From: Bordetella bronchialis
GTDB lineage: Bacteria; Pseudomonadota; Gammaproteobacteria; Burkholderiales; Burkholderiaceae_B
Assembly (NCBI RefSeq): GCF_001676705.1
Contig: NZ_CP016170.1
Location: forward strand, 1,426,001-1,490,000
DNA length: 64,000 nucleotides
Reading direction: 5' to 3'
The notes under the pieces were generated by a model. The model did not search any database, was not told where the DNA came from, and saw only the letters and a list, made by a program, of their open reading frames with translations. The position numbers and the translations under genes are program-made. This document shows positions 1 through 9,309 of the stretch, piece by piece (positions within the stretch are counted from its first letter, which is position 1; each line of letters opens with the position of its first letter).

Positions 1-2
1 CC

Positions 3-899
3 ATCAATCGCGGCGACACCAGCGCGCCGGCCCGGCAATTCCTGAGCGTGCAAAGCGTGGTGGCCGACGGCCGCAACCATCTCTGGGTACTCGATACGGC
101 CGCGCCGAAGTTCGGCCCGCCGCAGGCCGGGGGCGCGAAGCTGGTGGCGATCGACCTCAGCACGGACAAGGTCGTCAAGACCATTGTGTTTCCGCCCGAG
201 GTCATGCGCGAGCAAACCTATGTCAACGATGTCCGTTTCGACTACCGGGTCGGCAAGGCCGGCGTGGCCTATGTGACCGACTCGTCGCTGAGCGGTACGG
301 GCGGCATTATCGTGGTGGATCTGGACAGCGGGACGGCGGTCCGGCGCCTGACGGGGGACCGGTCGACCTCGGCCGATCCGTCCTTCGTACCCATGGTGGA
401 AGGCGAAACGCTGATCGGCCGCAATCCCGACGGCAGCACGTCGCCATTCACCGTGGCGTCCGACGGCATCGCGCTGTCGCCGGACGGCAAGACGCTGTAC
501 TACTGCCCGCTGTCGAGCCGGCATCTGTACGCGGTGCCGACCGACATGCTGCGCGATCCCAACGTGAGCGAGGCCCAACTGGCCGCCGCGGTGCGCGACC
601 TGGGCGAGAAAGGCGCGTCCGACGGCCTGGAGGCCGATGCGCAGGGGGCGGTCTACGCGGGCGATTACGAGCGCAACGCCATCCGCAAGCGCCTGCCCGA
701 CGGCCAGTGGGAGACCATCGCCCACGATCCCCGCATTTTGTGGCCGGACACCATGTCCATCGGGCCGGATGGCTATCTTTACTTCACCGCCAACCAGCTG
801 CACCGCCAGCCGGGCTTCCACGCCGGCAAGGATTTGCGGCAGAAGCCGTACAGCCTGTTCCGCATCAGGATCGACGCCGCGCCCGCGCCGACGCGGTAG
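3..899 (+). CDS. Yellow/major royal jelly-like beta-propeller protein (5' end missing)
   Basis: The reading frame is open from the first in-frame codon of the window, so the true start lies upstream and only about 298 C-terminal residues are visible. The repeated pattern (VADGRNHLWVLDT, VNDVRFDYR, AYVTDSS, DGIALSPDGKTLYYCPL, WPDTMSIGPDGYLYFTANQL) is typical of the bacterial Yellow/MRJP family, a six-bladed propeller related to SMP-30/gluconolactonases. These proteins are usually exported, and no substrate is established for most bacterial members. The 3' end overlaps the convergent LysR gene by about 35 bases. An internal GTG at 48 is not a likely start because coding sequence continues upstream of it. 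Confidence 0.75.
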   Translation: MNRGDTSAPARQFLSVQSVVADGRNHLWVLDTAAPKFGPPQAGGAKLVAIDLSTDKVVKTIVFPPEVMREQTYVNDVRFDYRVGKAGVAYVTDSSLSGTGGIIVVDLDSGTAVRRLTGDRSTSADPSFVPMVEGETLIGRNPDGSTSPFTVASDGIALSPDGKTLYYCPLSSRHLYAVPTDMLRDPNVSEAQLAAAVRDLGEKGASDGLEADAQGAVYAGDYERNAIRKRLPDGQWETIAHDPRILWPDTMSIGPDGYLYFTANQLHRQPGFHAGKDLRQKPYSLFRIRIDAAPAPTR

Positions 900-1827
900 G
901 TTGCGGTTGCGGGGCCGGGAGCGTGCCGGCCACGGCCTCGCATCGATCGCGCAGCAGGCGATAGAGTTCCTGCAGCGCGGGCGAATACTGGCGGCGATGC
1001 GGGTAGACGAAGTGCAGCGGCGCGGCCTCGCCCGCGAGGTGGGGCAGCAGCAAATGCAGCTTGCCCATGCGCACGTCGTCGCTGACGTCCAGCCAGGATT
1101 TGTAGGCGATGCCTTCTCCCGCCAATGCCAGGCGGTGCACCACATCCCCGTCGTCGCTATGCACGGTGCCGCGCACCGTGGCCGTCAGCTTGTGTTCCCC
1201 ATCGTGGAAAGTCCACTTGTCATATAGCCTGCTGCTAAGCAGATAGAGCAGGCAATCGTGGCTGCCGAGGTCGTCCAGGCCAGCCGGCACGCCGCGGCGC
1301 GCCAGGTATTCCGGCGAGGCCACCAGAACGCGGCGGTTGTTCAAGGCCAGCGGCAAGGCAATGTAGCTTGCGTCGTCCGAAGGGGTGTAGCGGATGGCCA
1401 CATCCACCGGATCGCGGAAGACGTCCGTTACGCGGTCGGAAAAGAACAGCTTCAGCGTGAGATGCGGGTAGGGGCGCCGGAAGGTCGCGAACCATGGCAG
1501 CAGGACGTTGCGGCCCAGGTCGGAGGGCGCCGCCACCTGCAGCACGCCGCGAAGCTCGCGGTGTTGGCCGTGCAGTTCCTCGTGCCCGGACCGCAGGCTG
1601 TCCAGGGCGGCCTGGGCATGCGGCAGATAGGCCTCGCCTTCGGCGGTCAAGCGCAGGCTGCGGGTCGAGCGGGCAAACAGGCGTACCCCCAGGTCGCGTT
1701 CCAGCCGCTGGATGGCCGTACTGACCTGGCCGGGCAGCAGGTCCACTTCGCGCGCCGCATCGGAGAAGCCGCCCAGCGCGGCGGCACGCACGAAAAGGGA
1801 GAGATCGCCGACCCGGATCATTTTCAC
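865..1827 (-). CDS. LysR-family transcriptional regulator
   Basis: 320 residues, a normal LysR length. The N-terminal winged helix-turn-helix covers about residues 5-65 (LSLFVRAAALGGFSDAAREV, then QVSTAIQRLERDLGVRLFAR), followed by the periplasmic-binding-like effector domain at about 90-295. The subgroup resembles CrgA/DmlR-like regulators, often autoregulated. It is divergently transcribed from the nitroreductase gene, with 120 bases between the starts, so control of that gene is the simplest inference. The C-terminus is proline/arginine-rich and overlaps the end of the convergent upstream gene. Confidence 0.9.
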   Translation of the reverse strand: MKMIRVGDLSLFVRAAALGGFSDAAREVDLLPGQVSTAIQRLERDLGVRLFARSTRSLRLTAEGEAYLPHAQAALDSLRSGHEELHGQHRELRGVLQVAAPSDLGRNVLLPWFATFRRPYPHLTLKLFFSDRVTDVFRDPVDVAIRYTPSDDASYIALPLALNNRRVLVASPEYLARRGVPAGLDDLGSHDCLLYLLSSRLYDKWTFHDGEHKLTATVRGTVHSDDGDVVHRLALAGEGIAYKSWLDVSDDVRMGKLHLLLPHLAGEAAPLHFVYPHRRQYSPALQELYRLLRDRCEAVAGTLPAPQPQPTASARARRRS

Positions 1828-1947
1828 TCTTTTTAGTAAAGCGATTTCCTAGTTTGCCCGTTTTTCGAGAGGCCGGGAAGGTCGATCATGACTGCACCGC
1901 GCGAGACCAACCCAACCGTCCCGCGCCATTCTTCCCAGGAGATCGCC

Positions 1948-2601
1948 ATGAACACGCTTACCGCTGCCCGGAACCGCTACACGACCAAGGCCTATGACGG
2001 CACGCGCAAGATTCCGCCGGAAAAGATCGAAGCACTGCTGGAGGTATTGCGGCTCAGCCCTTCCTCGGTCAACTCGCAACCCTGGCGTTTCATCGTCGCC
2101 TCCGACGACGCGGGCAAGGCGCGCATCGCCAAGGCGGCGCAAGGCACTTATGGCTACAACGCCTCGAAGGTGATGGATGCCTCGCATGTGATCGTGTTCG
2201 CCGCCGCCACCGATATGACGGCGGCGCATCTGGAAAGCGTGCTGGCACAGGAAGAACGCGACGGCCGCTTCCGCATCGAGGGCGCCAAGGAAGGCCAGGC
2301 CAAGGGCAGGCAGTCCTATGTGGATCTTCATCGCTACGACCGCAAGGACCTGCAGCATTGGATGGAGAAGCAGGTATACCTGGCGCTGGGCGGCACCATG
2401 CTGGCCGCGGCCACGCTGGGCATCGACGCCACCCCGATGGAAGGTTTCGATTTCCCGCTGCTGGATGCCGAGCTGGGGCTGCGCGAGCAGGGCTATACCA
2501 GCGTGGTGCTGCTGTCGCTGGGCTATCACGGCGAGAAGGATTTCAATGCCCGCTTGCCGAAGTCGCGCCTTCCCCGCGCGCAGATCATGACATTCATTTG
2601 A
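1948..2601 (+). CDS. nfsB: Oxygen-insensitive NAD(P)H nitroreductase, NfsB-type
   Basis: 217 residues from an ATG preceded by AGGAGATCGCC; an ATG 60 bases further upstream (1888) has no such ribosome site and adds an atypical tail. The family reduces nitroaromatics, quinones or dihydropteridine with FMN and NAD(P)H in the cytoplasm. Visible hallmarks are the N-terminal RYTTKAYDG, the FMN-site segment SPSSVNSQPW, DASHVIVFAA, and the closing ARLPKSRLP, closely following the E. coli NfsB pattern. The divergent LysR gene upstream is the likely regulator. The physiological substrate cannot be told from sequence. Confidence 0.88.
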   Translation: MNTLTAARNRYTTKAYDGTRKIPPEKIEALLEVLRLSPSSVNSQPWRFIVASDDAGKARIAKAAQGTYGYNASKVMDASHVIVFAAATDMTAAHLESVLAQEERDGRFRIEGAKEGQAKGRQSYVDLHRYDRKDLQHWMEKQVYLALGGTMLAAATLGIDATPMEGFDFPLLDAELGLREQGYTSVVLLSLGYHGEKDFNARLPKSRLPRAQIMTFI

Positions 2602-2631
2602 TCCATCGCCGCGCGGTGCCAAGGAAAGATC

Positions 2632-3579
2632 ATGGAAAGGATAGCGAGCGAGATGGCCGTGCACGCCGGCGGCCGTACGGCCAAGGCCCGTGCGGGACGC
2701 CTGCGCGGGTATGCCCTTCTGGGCGTTGCGATCGTGTTGTGGGGCGCCAACTGGCCGGTTATGAAGGCCGGTCTGGCGCATGTGACGCCGGTATGGTTTT
2801 CGGCCATCCGCTTCGGGCTGGGCGCCTTGACGCTGTTCGGCCTGCAGGCGGCGACCGGCACCTTGCGTGCGCCCCGGCGGGCGGACCTGCCCGTCATGCT
2901 TAGCGTCGGCTTGCTGCAGATGCTGGCCTTCACGGTGCTGGGCGCGGTCGCGATGACGCATGTTCCGGCTGGCCGCTCCGCCATCCTGGCCTATACGACG
3001 CCGGTCTGGGTGATTCCCATCGCGGTACTGGTGTTCGGCGAAACCTTGTCGCGCGGGCAAAAGGCGGGAAGCGCCCTGGCCTTGGCCGGCGTACTGGTCC
3101 TGTTCAATCCGGCCAGTTTCGATTGGCACGATGCGCCGCTCGTACGCGCCAATGTGCTCCTGTTGCTTGCCGCGTTCTGCTGGGCGGTGTGCATCCTTCA
3201 TCTGCGCCACGGACGCGCGGTTTCCGGCGCCTACCAGCTGGCGCCCTGGCAGATGCTGATCGCCGCCACGCTGCTGGTGCCGATGGCGCGCGTACTGGAA
3301 GGGCCGTTCACCGGGGATGGCTCGCGGGCCTTCTGGGAAGTTGCACTGTATGTCGGGCCGCTGGCGACCGCATTCTGTTTCGTCGCGGTGAACGCAGCGA
3401 GTTCCTGGTTGTCCAGCACGACGATGTCGACCGCGATGCTCGGGGTGCCGGTGGTGGGTCTGGCGATGGCCGGGCTGGTGCTTGGGGAACCGATGACCGG
3501 CGGGCTGTTGGCGGGACTGGTCGCGATCGTGGCGGGGATCGCCATCGTGACGCTTTCAGGCGTCCGGCGTCGCGCATGA
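2632..3579 (+). CDS. DMT-superfamily (EamA) inner-membrane transporter
   Basis: 315 residues with about ten hydrophobic helices forming two EamA repeats (about 25-150 and 170-305). The N-terminal VLWGANWPVMK and the second-repeat start FCWAVCILHLR are typical of the family, which exports metabolites such as amino acids or sugar derivatives. It starts 30 bases after nfsB behind AAGGAAAGATC, so co-transcription with the nitroreductase is likely. The N-terminus before helix one is basic and alanine-rich. Substrate unknown. Confidence 0.85.
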   Translation: MERIASEMAVHAGGRTAKARAGRLRGYALLGVAIVLWGANWPVMKAGLAHVTPVWFSAIRFGLGALTLFGLQAATGTLRAPRRADLPVMLSVGLLQMLAFTVLGAVAMTHVPAGRSAILAYTTPVWVIPIAVLVFGETLSRGQKAGSALALAGVLVLFNPASFDWHDAPLVRANVLLLLAAFCWAVCILHLRHGRAVSGAYQLAPWQMLIAATLLVPMARVLEGPFTGDGSRAFWEVALYVGPLATAFCFVAVNAASSWLSSTTMSTAMLGVPVVGLAMAGLVLGEPMTGGLLAGLVAIVAGIAIVTLSGVRRRA

Positions 3580-3614
3580 CGATGCCGGTGTACGAAGTGC
3601 GGACGGCGGAGTCC

Positions 3615-3635
3615 GGCTGCCATGCCATGGCAGCC
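3615..3635. repeat. 21-base perfect inverted repeat
   Basis: GGCTGCCATG and its exact complement are separated by a single C. A looser hairpin with ATTCCCGCGC and GCGGCGGGGAAT arms follows at about 3639-3662. Together they sit in the roughly 200-base gap between the transporter and the autotransporter. There is no T-tract, so neither is a good intrinsic terminator. They may be remnants of a dispersed palindromic repeat or an operator. Confidence 0.5.
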
Positions 3636-3777
3636 AGGATTCCCGCGCTTGCGCGGCGGGGAATTTTCCGCGAACCGGCGCGGACCGGTAAAGCCGGGAG
3701 GGGTGTCATTCCGGCGTTGCGAAGCTTCGGAACATTCGGGTAGACCGGCGTACACACGCAGCTCTTTCGCAGTTTGG

Positions 3778-6700
3778 ATGAGCAGCGTGCATAGCAAGAT
3801 TGAAAATGGCAGAACAGGAAAGGGCCTTCGCCAACGGCCGCGGCGGCGGTCGCCGGCCTATCGTGGCGTCCTGGCGGGATGCCTGTGCGTCCCGGTGCTG
3901 GCCTATGGCCAGGTGGGGCCGGCCACGCTCCTGGATCCGGCGCAATTCCGTACCGATGAATATCGGGCATCGTGGGCGCTGGAGGCCATCCATGCCGCGG
4001 ATGCCTATGCTCTCGGCTATAGCGGCAAGGGTGTGCGGGTAGGCGTTGTCGACGATGGCGATATCCTCGCCCACCAGGAATTCGCGGGCCGCATCGTCGG
4101 CTGGAGCCCGGATGGCCCGCGGCGCGCGGCGTACTACGGCATGGTGGGGGAGCACAGCACGGAAGTTTCCGGCGTGCTGGCGGCGTCCAAGGACGGCCGG
4201 GGCATGCACGGCGTCGCGTACGGGGCCGACCTGGTCCCCATCCTGCTGATATCAGAAGACGGCTTCCAAACCCCGCAGGCCATACGCGATGCCGTCGATC
4301 GCGGCGCACAGGTAATCAATGGCAGTTACGGCCTGCCCGTCTTTCCCTATCCGCCTCGTGGCGATATCGAGGGTCCCTGGGCGCACGGGGACCAGTCGCT
4401 GCAGACCTTCGCGCTGAAGGGCGAGACCGGCACCTTGCAGGTCTTGGGCAAAGAGGCGGAAGCCTTGCGTTATGCCGCCGCGCACGATGCGGTCATGGTC
4501 TATTCCGCGGGCAACGACAACATCATGCATCCGAAAGCGGCCGTGAATCCGTCCAGCAGCGCGCTCCTCCCTTACATCCGTCCCGAGAACCACGATTCGG
4601 GTGTCTACCAGTTCGTCGATGGCGACTTCGGCGAGTATCTGGACCTGGATCCCAGCGCGTACATCCAGGTGGAGCGCGACGACAGCCGCCTGCAGGAAAT
4701 CGACTTCAGCGATCTCGAGCAGAGCATGATCGCCGTGGTGGCGCTCGGCCCCGATGGCCGCATCGCGTCGTACAGCAACCGCTGCGGCGTGGCGTGGCGC
4801 TGGTGCATCGCCGCGCCGGGCGGCGACCTTCCGCATCGCGGCCAAACGTGGGGCCAGAGCGGGATGTACACCGCGACGCCCGATGGCTATGCGTCGGACG
4901 GTATGGTGGGCACCTCTTATGCCGCGCCCATGGTGGCGGGATCGCTTGCCGTCCTCAAAGAAGCTTTTCCCTACATGAGGATGACGCAGCTGCGCGAAAT
5001 CCTGCTGACCTCGGCGGACCGGCGCGCGCATCTGGGCGAGAAAGGCGTCTATGGCTGGGGCGAGGTCGACCTGGGCCGCGCGGTGCGGGGCCCCGTGGAG
5101 TTCGGCGCCGACGGCTTCGCGCCCATCTTCGACGTCGACACGCAGGGACACGACTCCTGGTGGGGCAACGACATCTCCGGCGTCGGGGGGATGACCAAGC
5201 GCGGCGCGGGCCTGCTGCTGATGACGGGGGACAACCGCTACACCGGGCCCACCACCGTCAAGGGCGGCACGCTCGCGGTATACGGATCCAATGCCTTGTC
5301 GAGGCTGACCATCGAGCGCGACGGCACGCTGACAGGCAGCGGCACGGTCGGTCCGACCGAGGTCTCGGGCACGGTGGCGCCGGGCAATCCGGGCGCCCCG
5401 CTGCGAGTGGCGGGCGCCTACGTACAGCACGCCGGGAGTACCTACGTGGCGGGCGTCGGCGACGACGGAGAGGCCGCCGACGCGATCCAGGTGCAGGGCC
5501 AGGCGCGTATCGAGAACGCCGCCTTGCGCCTGGATGGCCTGGGGCCGAAGGCGGTGAACCGCGAGTACACCGTCCTGCAGGCCGACGGCGGTATCAGTGG
5601 CGGCTATGCCAGGCTTGCCGATCCCTATGTATTCCTGGATCTGCGGCAAGGGGTGCGCGCGGACGATCCCACGCGCTACCGCGTGGCCCTCCAGCGGAAT
5701 GGCACCGGCTTCGACACGGCCGCGGACAGCGCCAACCAGCGCGCGGTGGCGCAGGCGCTGGACACGGCCGGGGTGGGCCTGGCGCCGTACGACGCCACGG
5801 TGATGGCCACGCGTACGGATGGCCTGGCGGCCGCCTTCGACCGCTGGTCGGGCGAGGCCCATGCCAGCACCCTTAGCGTGTTGAGCACGCAGGCGGCGGA
5901 ATTGCGCGACGGCATGCTGGGCCGCGCCCGGGCCATGGGCGATGGCGGCGGCGCCCCGGGCGGGTCGTCATCGCAGGCGGTGGTGCGGGACGACAGCGGC
6001 AAGGCGGCGTGGGCCCGGTACGCGGGCTCGCGCGACCGGCTTTCGGGCAACGGCAACGCGGCGTCGGTGGACGCCACCCGCTCCGGCCTGCTGATCGGCG
6101 GCGATATGCCCCTGTCCGGCGGGCGCGTGGGGCTGATGGCCGGCTTCTCCAACGGCGGCATCAAGGTCCGGGAGCGGGGCAGCAGCGCCAAGGTCGATAG
6201 CCATACGCTGGGGGCCTACGGCAATACGGGCACGGATGGCGCGGTGCGCGTGCGATATGGCGCCGCGTACAGCTGGCACGCCATCTCGTCCAAGCGGGAT
6301 ACGGGCCTGGATCGGGCCGAGGCACGCTACAAGGCCGGCACGGCGCAGGTCTTTGCCGAGGCCGGTTTGCCGCAGGCCTTCGGCGACACCACGATCGAAC
6401 CGTATGCGGGACTGGCCTACGCCGATACCCGGCGCCGCGCCTTCCAGGAATCCGGCGACGCGGGCCTGCGCGCCGATGCCGCAAGACAGCGGCTGGGCAC
6501 GTCCACGCTGGGCCTGCGCGGCGATACCGGCTGGGACCTGAAGGACGGCGCGCGCCTGGCGCTGCACGGCGGCGCGGGGTGGCGCCATGCCTACGGCACG
6601 CTTACGCCCGTCGCCCGCATGCGGTTCGCGCAGGGGCAAGGATACGATGTGCACGGCACGCCGGTGGCGCGCGATGCCATGCTGCTGGAGGCGGGCGCCA

Positions 6701-6807
6701 CATTGGCATCCGCCCGCGGCATGCGCTTGAGTGCCGGCTATAGCGGCCAGCTGGCGCGCGGCATGCAGTCGCACGCCGTCCAGGCCAACGCCACCTGGCG
6801 GTTCTAG
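3778..6807 (+). CDS. SphB1-like subtilisin autotransporter (serine protease)
   Basis: 1009 residues. The ATG at 3778 gives a basic n-region and hydrophobic stretch ending in AYG-Q, a plausible signal peptide; ribosome site is weak. The S8 protease domain spans about 75-470 with catalytic Asp92 (VVDDGD), His126 (GEHSTEV), oxyanion Asn247 (SAGNDN) and Ser380 (VGTSYAAP). A passenger-associated repeat follows at about 475-505 (RGAGLLLMTGDNRYTG), and the last 280 or so residues form the beta-barrel, ending in the classical ATWRF. In Bordetella, SphB1 matures filamentous hemagglutinin at the cell surface; that role here is inferred. LAGC within the signal resembles a lipobox, but the hydrophobic run before it is only about five residues. 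Confidence 0.9.
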   Translation: MSSVHSKIENGRTGKGLRQRPRRRSPAYRGVLAGCLCVPVLAYGQVGPATLLDPAQFRTDEYRASWALEAIHAADAYALGYSGKGVRVGVVDDGDILAHQEFAGRIVGWSPDGPRRAAYYGMVGEHSTEVSGVLAASKDGRGMHGVAYGADLVPILLISEDGFQTPQAIRDAVDRGAQVINGSYGLPVFPYPPRGDIEGPWAHGDQSLQTFALKGETGTLQVLGKEAEALRYAAAHDAVMVYSAGNDNIMHPKAAVNPSSSALLPYIRPENHDSGVYQFVDGDFGEYLDLDPSAYIQVERDDSRLQEIDFSDLEQSMIAVVALGPDGRIASYSNRCGVAWRWCIAAPGGDLPHRGQTWGQSGMYTATPDGYASDGMVGTSYAAPMVAGSLAVLKEAFPYMRMTQLREILLTSADRRAHLGEKGVYGWGEVDLGRAVRGPVEFGADGFAPIFDVDTQGHDSWWGNDISGVGGMTKRGAGLLLMTGDNRYTGPTTVKGGTLAVYGSNALSRLTIERDGTLTGSGTVGPTEVSGTVAPGNPGAPLRVAGAYVQHAGSTYVAGVGDDGEAADAIQVQGQARIENAALRLDGLGPKAVNREYTVLQADGGISGGYARLADPYVFLDLRQGVRADDPTRYRVALQRNGTGFDTAADSANQRAVAQALDTAGVGLAPYDATVMATRTDGLAAAFDRWSGEAHASTLSVLSTQAAELRDGMLGRARAMGDGGGAPGGSSSQAVVRDDSGKAAWARYAGSRDRLSGNGNAASVDATRSGLLIGGDMPLSGGRVGLMAGFSNGGIKVRERGSSAKVDSHTLGAYGNTGTDGAVRVRYGAAYSWHAISSKRDTGLDRAEARYKAGTAQVFAEAGLPQAFGDTTIEPYAGLAYADTRRRAFQESGDAGLRADAARQRLGTSTLGLRGDTGWDLKDGARLALHGGAGWRHAYGTLTPVARMRFAQGQGYDVHGTPVARDAMLLEAGATLASARGMRLSAGYSGQLARGMQSHAVQANATWRF

Positions 6808-6827
6808 CCGCGCGCCGGCGGCCCGGC

Positions 6828-8216
6828 TCAGGCGCGCGGGCGACCCGCCGCATGGGCCATCAGCGCGCCGGCGTCGGTGGCGGCCTCCAGCCCCCACACG
6901 CCGTCGATGATGGCCTGGGCGTCGCAGCCGGTGCCGCCATGGGCGCACAACCGGCGCAGCTTGTCTTCCAGATCCGCGTCGGTCAGGGGATTGCCCGCCG
7001 AACCCCGTGCGGCCTCGACGCGCCGGACATGGCTGCTGCCGTCTTGCAGGGTGATGCGCACTTCCACCGCGTCCGCCGCGCAGGTCTCGTCGTCATGGAA
7101 GTGCACCCGGGTATCCAGGGCGTGGGCGCGCGGATCGGCTACCGCGGCGTCGGAAAATTCCGCCAGGTCGGCGCGGCCATGCAGCAGGCACACGGCGATG
7201 GCATGCTGGGCGCTGACCTGCGATTCCCGCCCGCTGCGCACGCCGGGCCGGTCGGTGCGCTGGCGCAGCAGCGGGTGGCCGGTAAGATCCACGCGCGCCA
7301 CGCGGCCCGGGTCCATTGTGGACGGCATCGACTCGCGCGCCAGCGCCAGGACGGCATCGATCACGGGGTGCAGCACGACGCCGCAGGGATAAGGCTTGTA
7401 GGTGTTGCGGCACAGTTCCCAGCGCCGTCCCAGATCGCCGATCAGCCGGTCCGGCGCGGGCGCGTCCGATAGCACGTTCAGGACGCCGCGCGGTCCTTCT
7501 ATCGGCTGGTCCGGTCCGGCGTAGCCGGCACGGGCGAGCAGGGCGGACAGCAGCCCGTTGCGCGCCGCGTTGCCTACCGCGATGCTCTTCGCCATGGTGC
7601 CGAGCGTCTCCACCAGCCCGCCGGTCTGGTTGCCGGCGCTGCCCAGCGCCCAGGCGGTGTGGCGCGCATCCAGTCCAAGCAGGCGGGCGGCGGCGATGGC
7701 GGCGCCGAACACCCCGCAGGTGGAGGTGATGTGCCAGCCGCGGGCATAGTGGGACGGTGTCAGCGCATTGCCCATGCGGCACTCGACCTCCGCGCCCAGG
7801 ACAAAGGCCTGCAGCAGCCGGGCGCCACTGACGGCGCGCGTCTGCGCCAGCGCGAAGACCACGGGCGCCACGGGGGCCGTGGGATGGATGATGGTGGCCG
7901 GATGCGTGTCGTCGTAATCGAAGACGTTGGCGGCCATGGCGTTCAGGCTGGCCGCGTGCAGGATATCGGTGCGCGTTCCCCGGCCGATAACGTTGGCCTG
8001 CCCACCCGCGCTGAAGCCGGCAAAAACGCCCGCCGCGATATCGATGGTGGGGTCGCTGGCGCCGGCCAGCGCCACGGCGAAGTAGTTCAACAGCGAGCGC
8101 CGGGCCTCATGGCGCGCCTGCTCCGGAATGTCTTCCCATCGCCACTGCGCCCCAAAGCGGGCGAGTTCGCGTGTGATGGGACCGAAGCGGTCGTCCTGGC
8201 CTGTGGAAGGGTTCAT
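6828..8216 (-). CDS. MmgE/PrpD-family protein (2-methylcitrate dehydratase-like)
   Basis: 462 residues from an ATG preceded by GGAG six bases away; a longer frame to 8279 is open but lacks that site. The MmgE/PrpD fold is seen from the N-terminal LARFGAQWRWEDIPEQAR, FDYDDTHPATIIHPTAPVAP (about residues 100-120) and the KPYPCGVVLHPVIDA segment around 290. PrpD dehydrates 2-methylcitrate, but paralogues in Bordetella-like genomes act on unknown carboxylic acids. It is divergent from the SDR/dehydrogenase/lyase/Bug operon, and its 3' end abuts the convergent autotransporter. Function beyond family is not known. Confidence 0.85.
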   Translation of the reverse strand: MNPSTGQDDRFGPITRELARFGAQWRWEDIPEQARHEARRSLLNYFAVALAGASDPTIDIAAGVFAGFSAGGQANVIGRGTRTDILHAASLNAMAANVFDYDDTHPATIIHPTAPVAPVVFALAQTRAVSGARLLQAFVLGAEVECRMGNALTPSHYARGWHITSTCGVFGAAIAAARLLGLDARHTAWALGSAGNQTGGLVETLGTMAKSIAVGNAARNGLLSALLARAGYAGPDQPIEGPRGVLNVLSDAPAPDRLIGDLGRRWELCRNTYKPYPCGVVLHPVIDAVLALARESMPSTMDPGRVARVDLTGHPLLRQRTDRPGVRSGRESQVSAQHAIAVCLLHGRADLAEFSDAAVADPRAHALDTRVHFHDDETCAADAVEVRITLQDGSSHVRRVEAARGSAGNPLTDADLEDKLRRLCAHGGTGCDAQAIIDGVWGLEAATDAGALMAHAAGRPRA

Positions 8217-8330
8217 CGTTGCTCCATCGAATACGCCGAAGGCGCCGTGCCGCCTGGCCGGCGGCGCGCGCGGCGGCATTCATCACGGGTGCCGCGCCCG
8301 CGGCGCGGCTTGCGGTGCGTGAAACGGGAT

Positions 8331-8359
8331 GTGACGCAACCGTATTTCGATAATACAAT
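8331..8359 (+). promoter_or_regulatory. Candidate sigma-70 promoter of the SDR operon, with overlapping operator
   Basis: GTGACG (8331-8336) and TACAAT (8354-8359) are spaced by 17 bases, 70 bases before the SDR start. An inverted repeat GTATT-N5-AATAC (8342-8356) overlaps the spacer and -10 and is a candidate operator for an unlinked or neighbouring regulator. It lies in the divergent gap, so it could also control the PrpD-like gene. Confidence 0.5.
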
Positions 8360-8429
8360 CATAACGAAGCGCCGACGAGCGCCGCGTTCGCCCGGGTTTC
8401 CGGGCCCGCCCAGGAGAGCAGGAAGAGAC

Positions 8430-9239
8430 ATGGAGACAAATGCGGCAAGCCCGCCGGCGCTGTCCGGCAAGCGCGCGCTGGTCACGGGATCGGTGGCCGG
8501 ATTGGGCCACGCCATTGCCGCCAGTCTGGCCGCGGCCGGCGCGGACGTGGTCTTGCATGGCCTGGAACCCGAGGATGTGGCGCGGGCGGCGGCGGAGCGC
8601 CTGGCGCGGGACACGGGCGCGCGTGTATTGCTGTCGCGCGCCGACCTGAACGACGTCGCGCAGATCGAGGCCATGATGGCCCGCGCCGAGTCGGAACTCG
8701 GCGGCGTCGACATCCTGGTGAACAACGCGGTGGTCCGGCACTTCGCGCCGGTGGACCGCTTGCGCACCGAGCAATGGAATGAAGCGATGGCGGTGAACCT
8801 GTCGGCCGCCTTCCATGCGGTGCGCCTGTCGCTGCCGGGGATGCGCGCGCGCGGATGGGGCCGCATCGTGAATATGTCGTCGGTCTACGGTGCCGGCGCG
8901 ACGGCGGATCGTATCGCCTACATCACCACCAAGACCGCGCTGGTCGGCATGACCCGTGCCATCGCCGTCGAGACGGCGCGCACGGGCGTGACCTGCAACG
9001 CGCTGATGCCGGGCACGGTCCCCACGCCGCCCATCGTCGCGCGCATGGCGCGTATCGCCGCGGAGCGCGGCATATCCGCCGAGCAGGCCGCCGCCGACTA
9101 CCTGGCGGCGCGCCAGCCCACAGGCCGCTTCGTGGCGATGGAGAGCGTGGCGGCGATGGTCTTGCTGCTTTGCTCGCCCGCCGGCGCGGACATCACCGGC
9201 GCGATGCTGCCGATAGACGGCGGCTGGACCGCCACCTGA
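8430..9239 (+). CDS. Short-chain dehydrogenase/reductase (SDR)
   Basis: 269 residues from an ATG behind AGGAAGAGAC. Classical SDR architecture: cofactor motif TGSVAGLGHAI near residue 17, NNAV near 100, catalytic Ser in MSSVYG near 150 and Tyr-x-x-x-Lys in AYITTK near 165. The C-terminal TGAMLPIDGGW is typical. First gene of a four-gene operon with a hydroxyacid dehydrogenase, an isocitrate-lyase-like enzyme and a Bug receptor. It probably oxidises a hydroxy or reduces a keto group of a carboxylic acid; the substrate is not known. Confidence 0.88.
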   Translation: METNAASPPALSGKRALVTGSVAGLGHAIAASLAAAGADVVLHGLEPEDVARAAAERLARDTGARVLLSRADLNDVAQIEAMMARAESELGGVDILVNNAVVRHFAPVDRLRTEQWNEAMAVNLSAAFHAVRLSLPGMRARGWGRIVNMSSVYGAGATADRIAYITTKTALVGMTRAIAVETARTGVTCNALMPGTVPTPPIVARMARIAAERGISAEQAAADYLAARQPTGRFVAMESVAAMVLLLCSPAGADITGAMLPIDGGWTAT

Positions 9240-9309
9240 ATCGTGCGCGGCGTGTCCGCGTTCCCGCGCGGCACGTCACAACCAGGATCAGCCATAGAGG
9301 GAGACGACA

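Noticed and set aside
3639..3667. Intrinsic terminator before the autotransporter
   Set aside because: The hairpin is imperfect and followed by ATTTTCC, too short a T-run; left as part of a repeat region.
4252..5862. 536-codon minus-strand open frame
   Set aside because: It lies inside the autotransporter with intact triad and barrel; no motif of its own.
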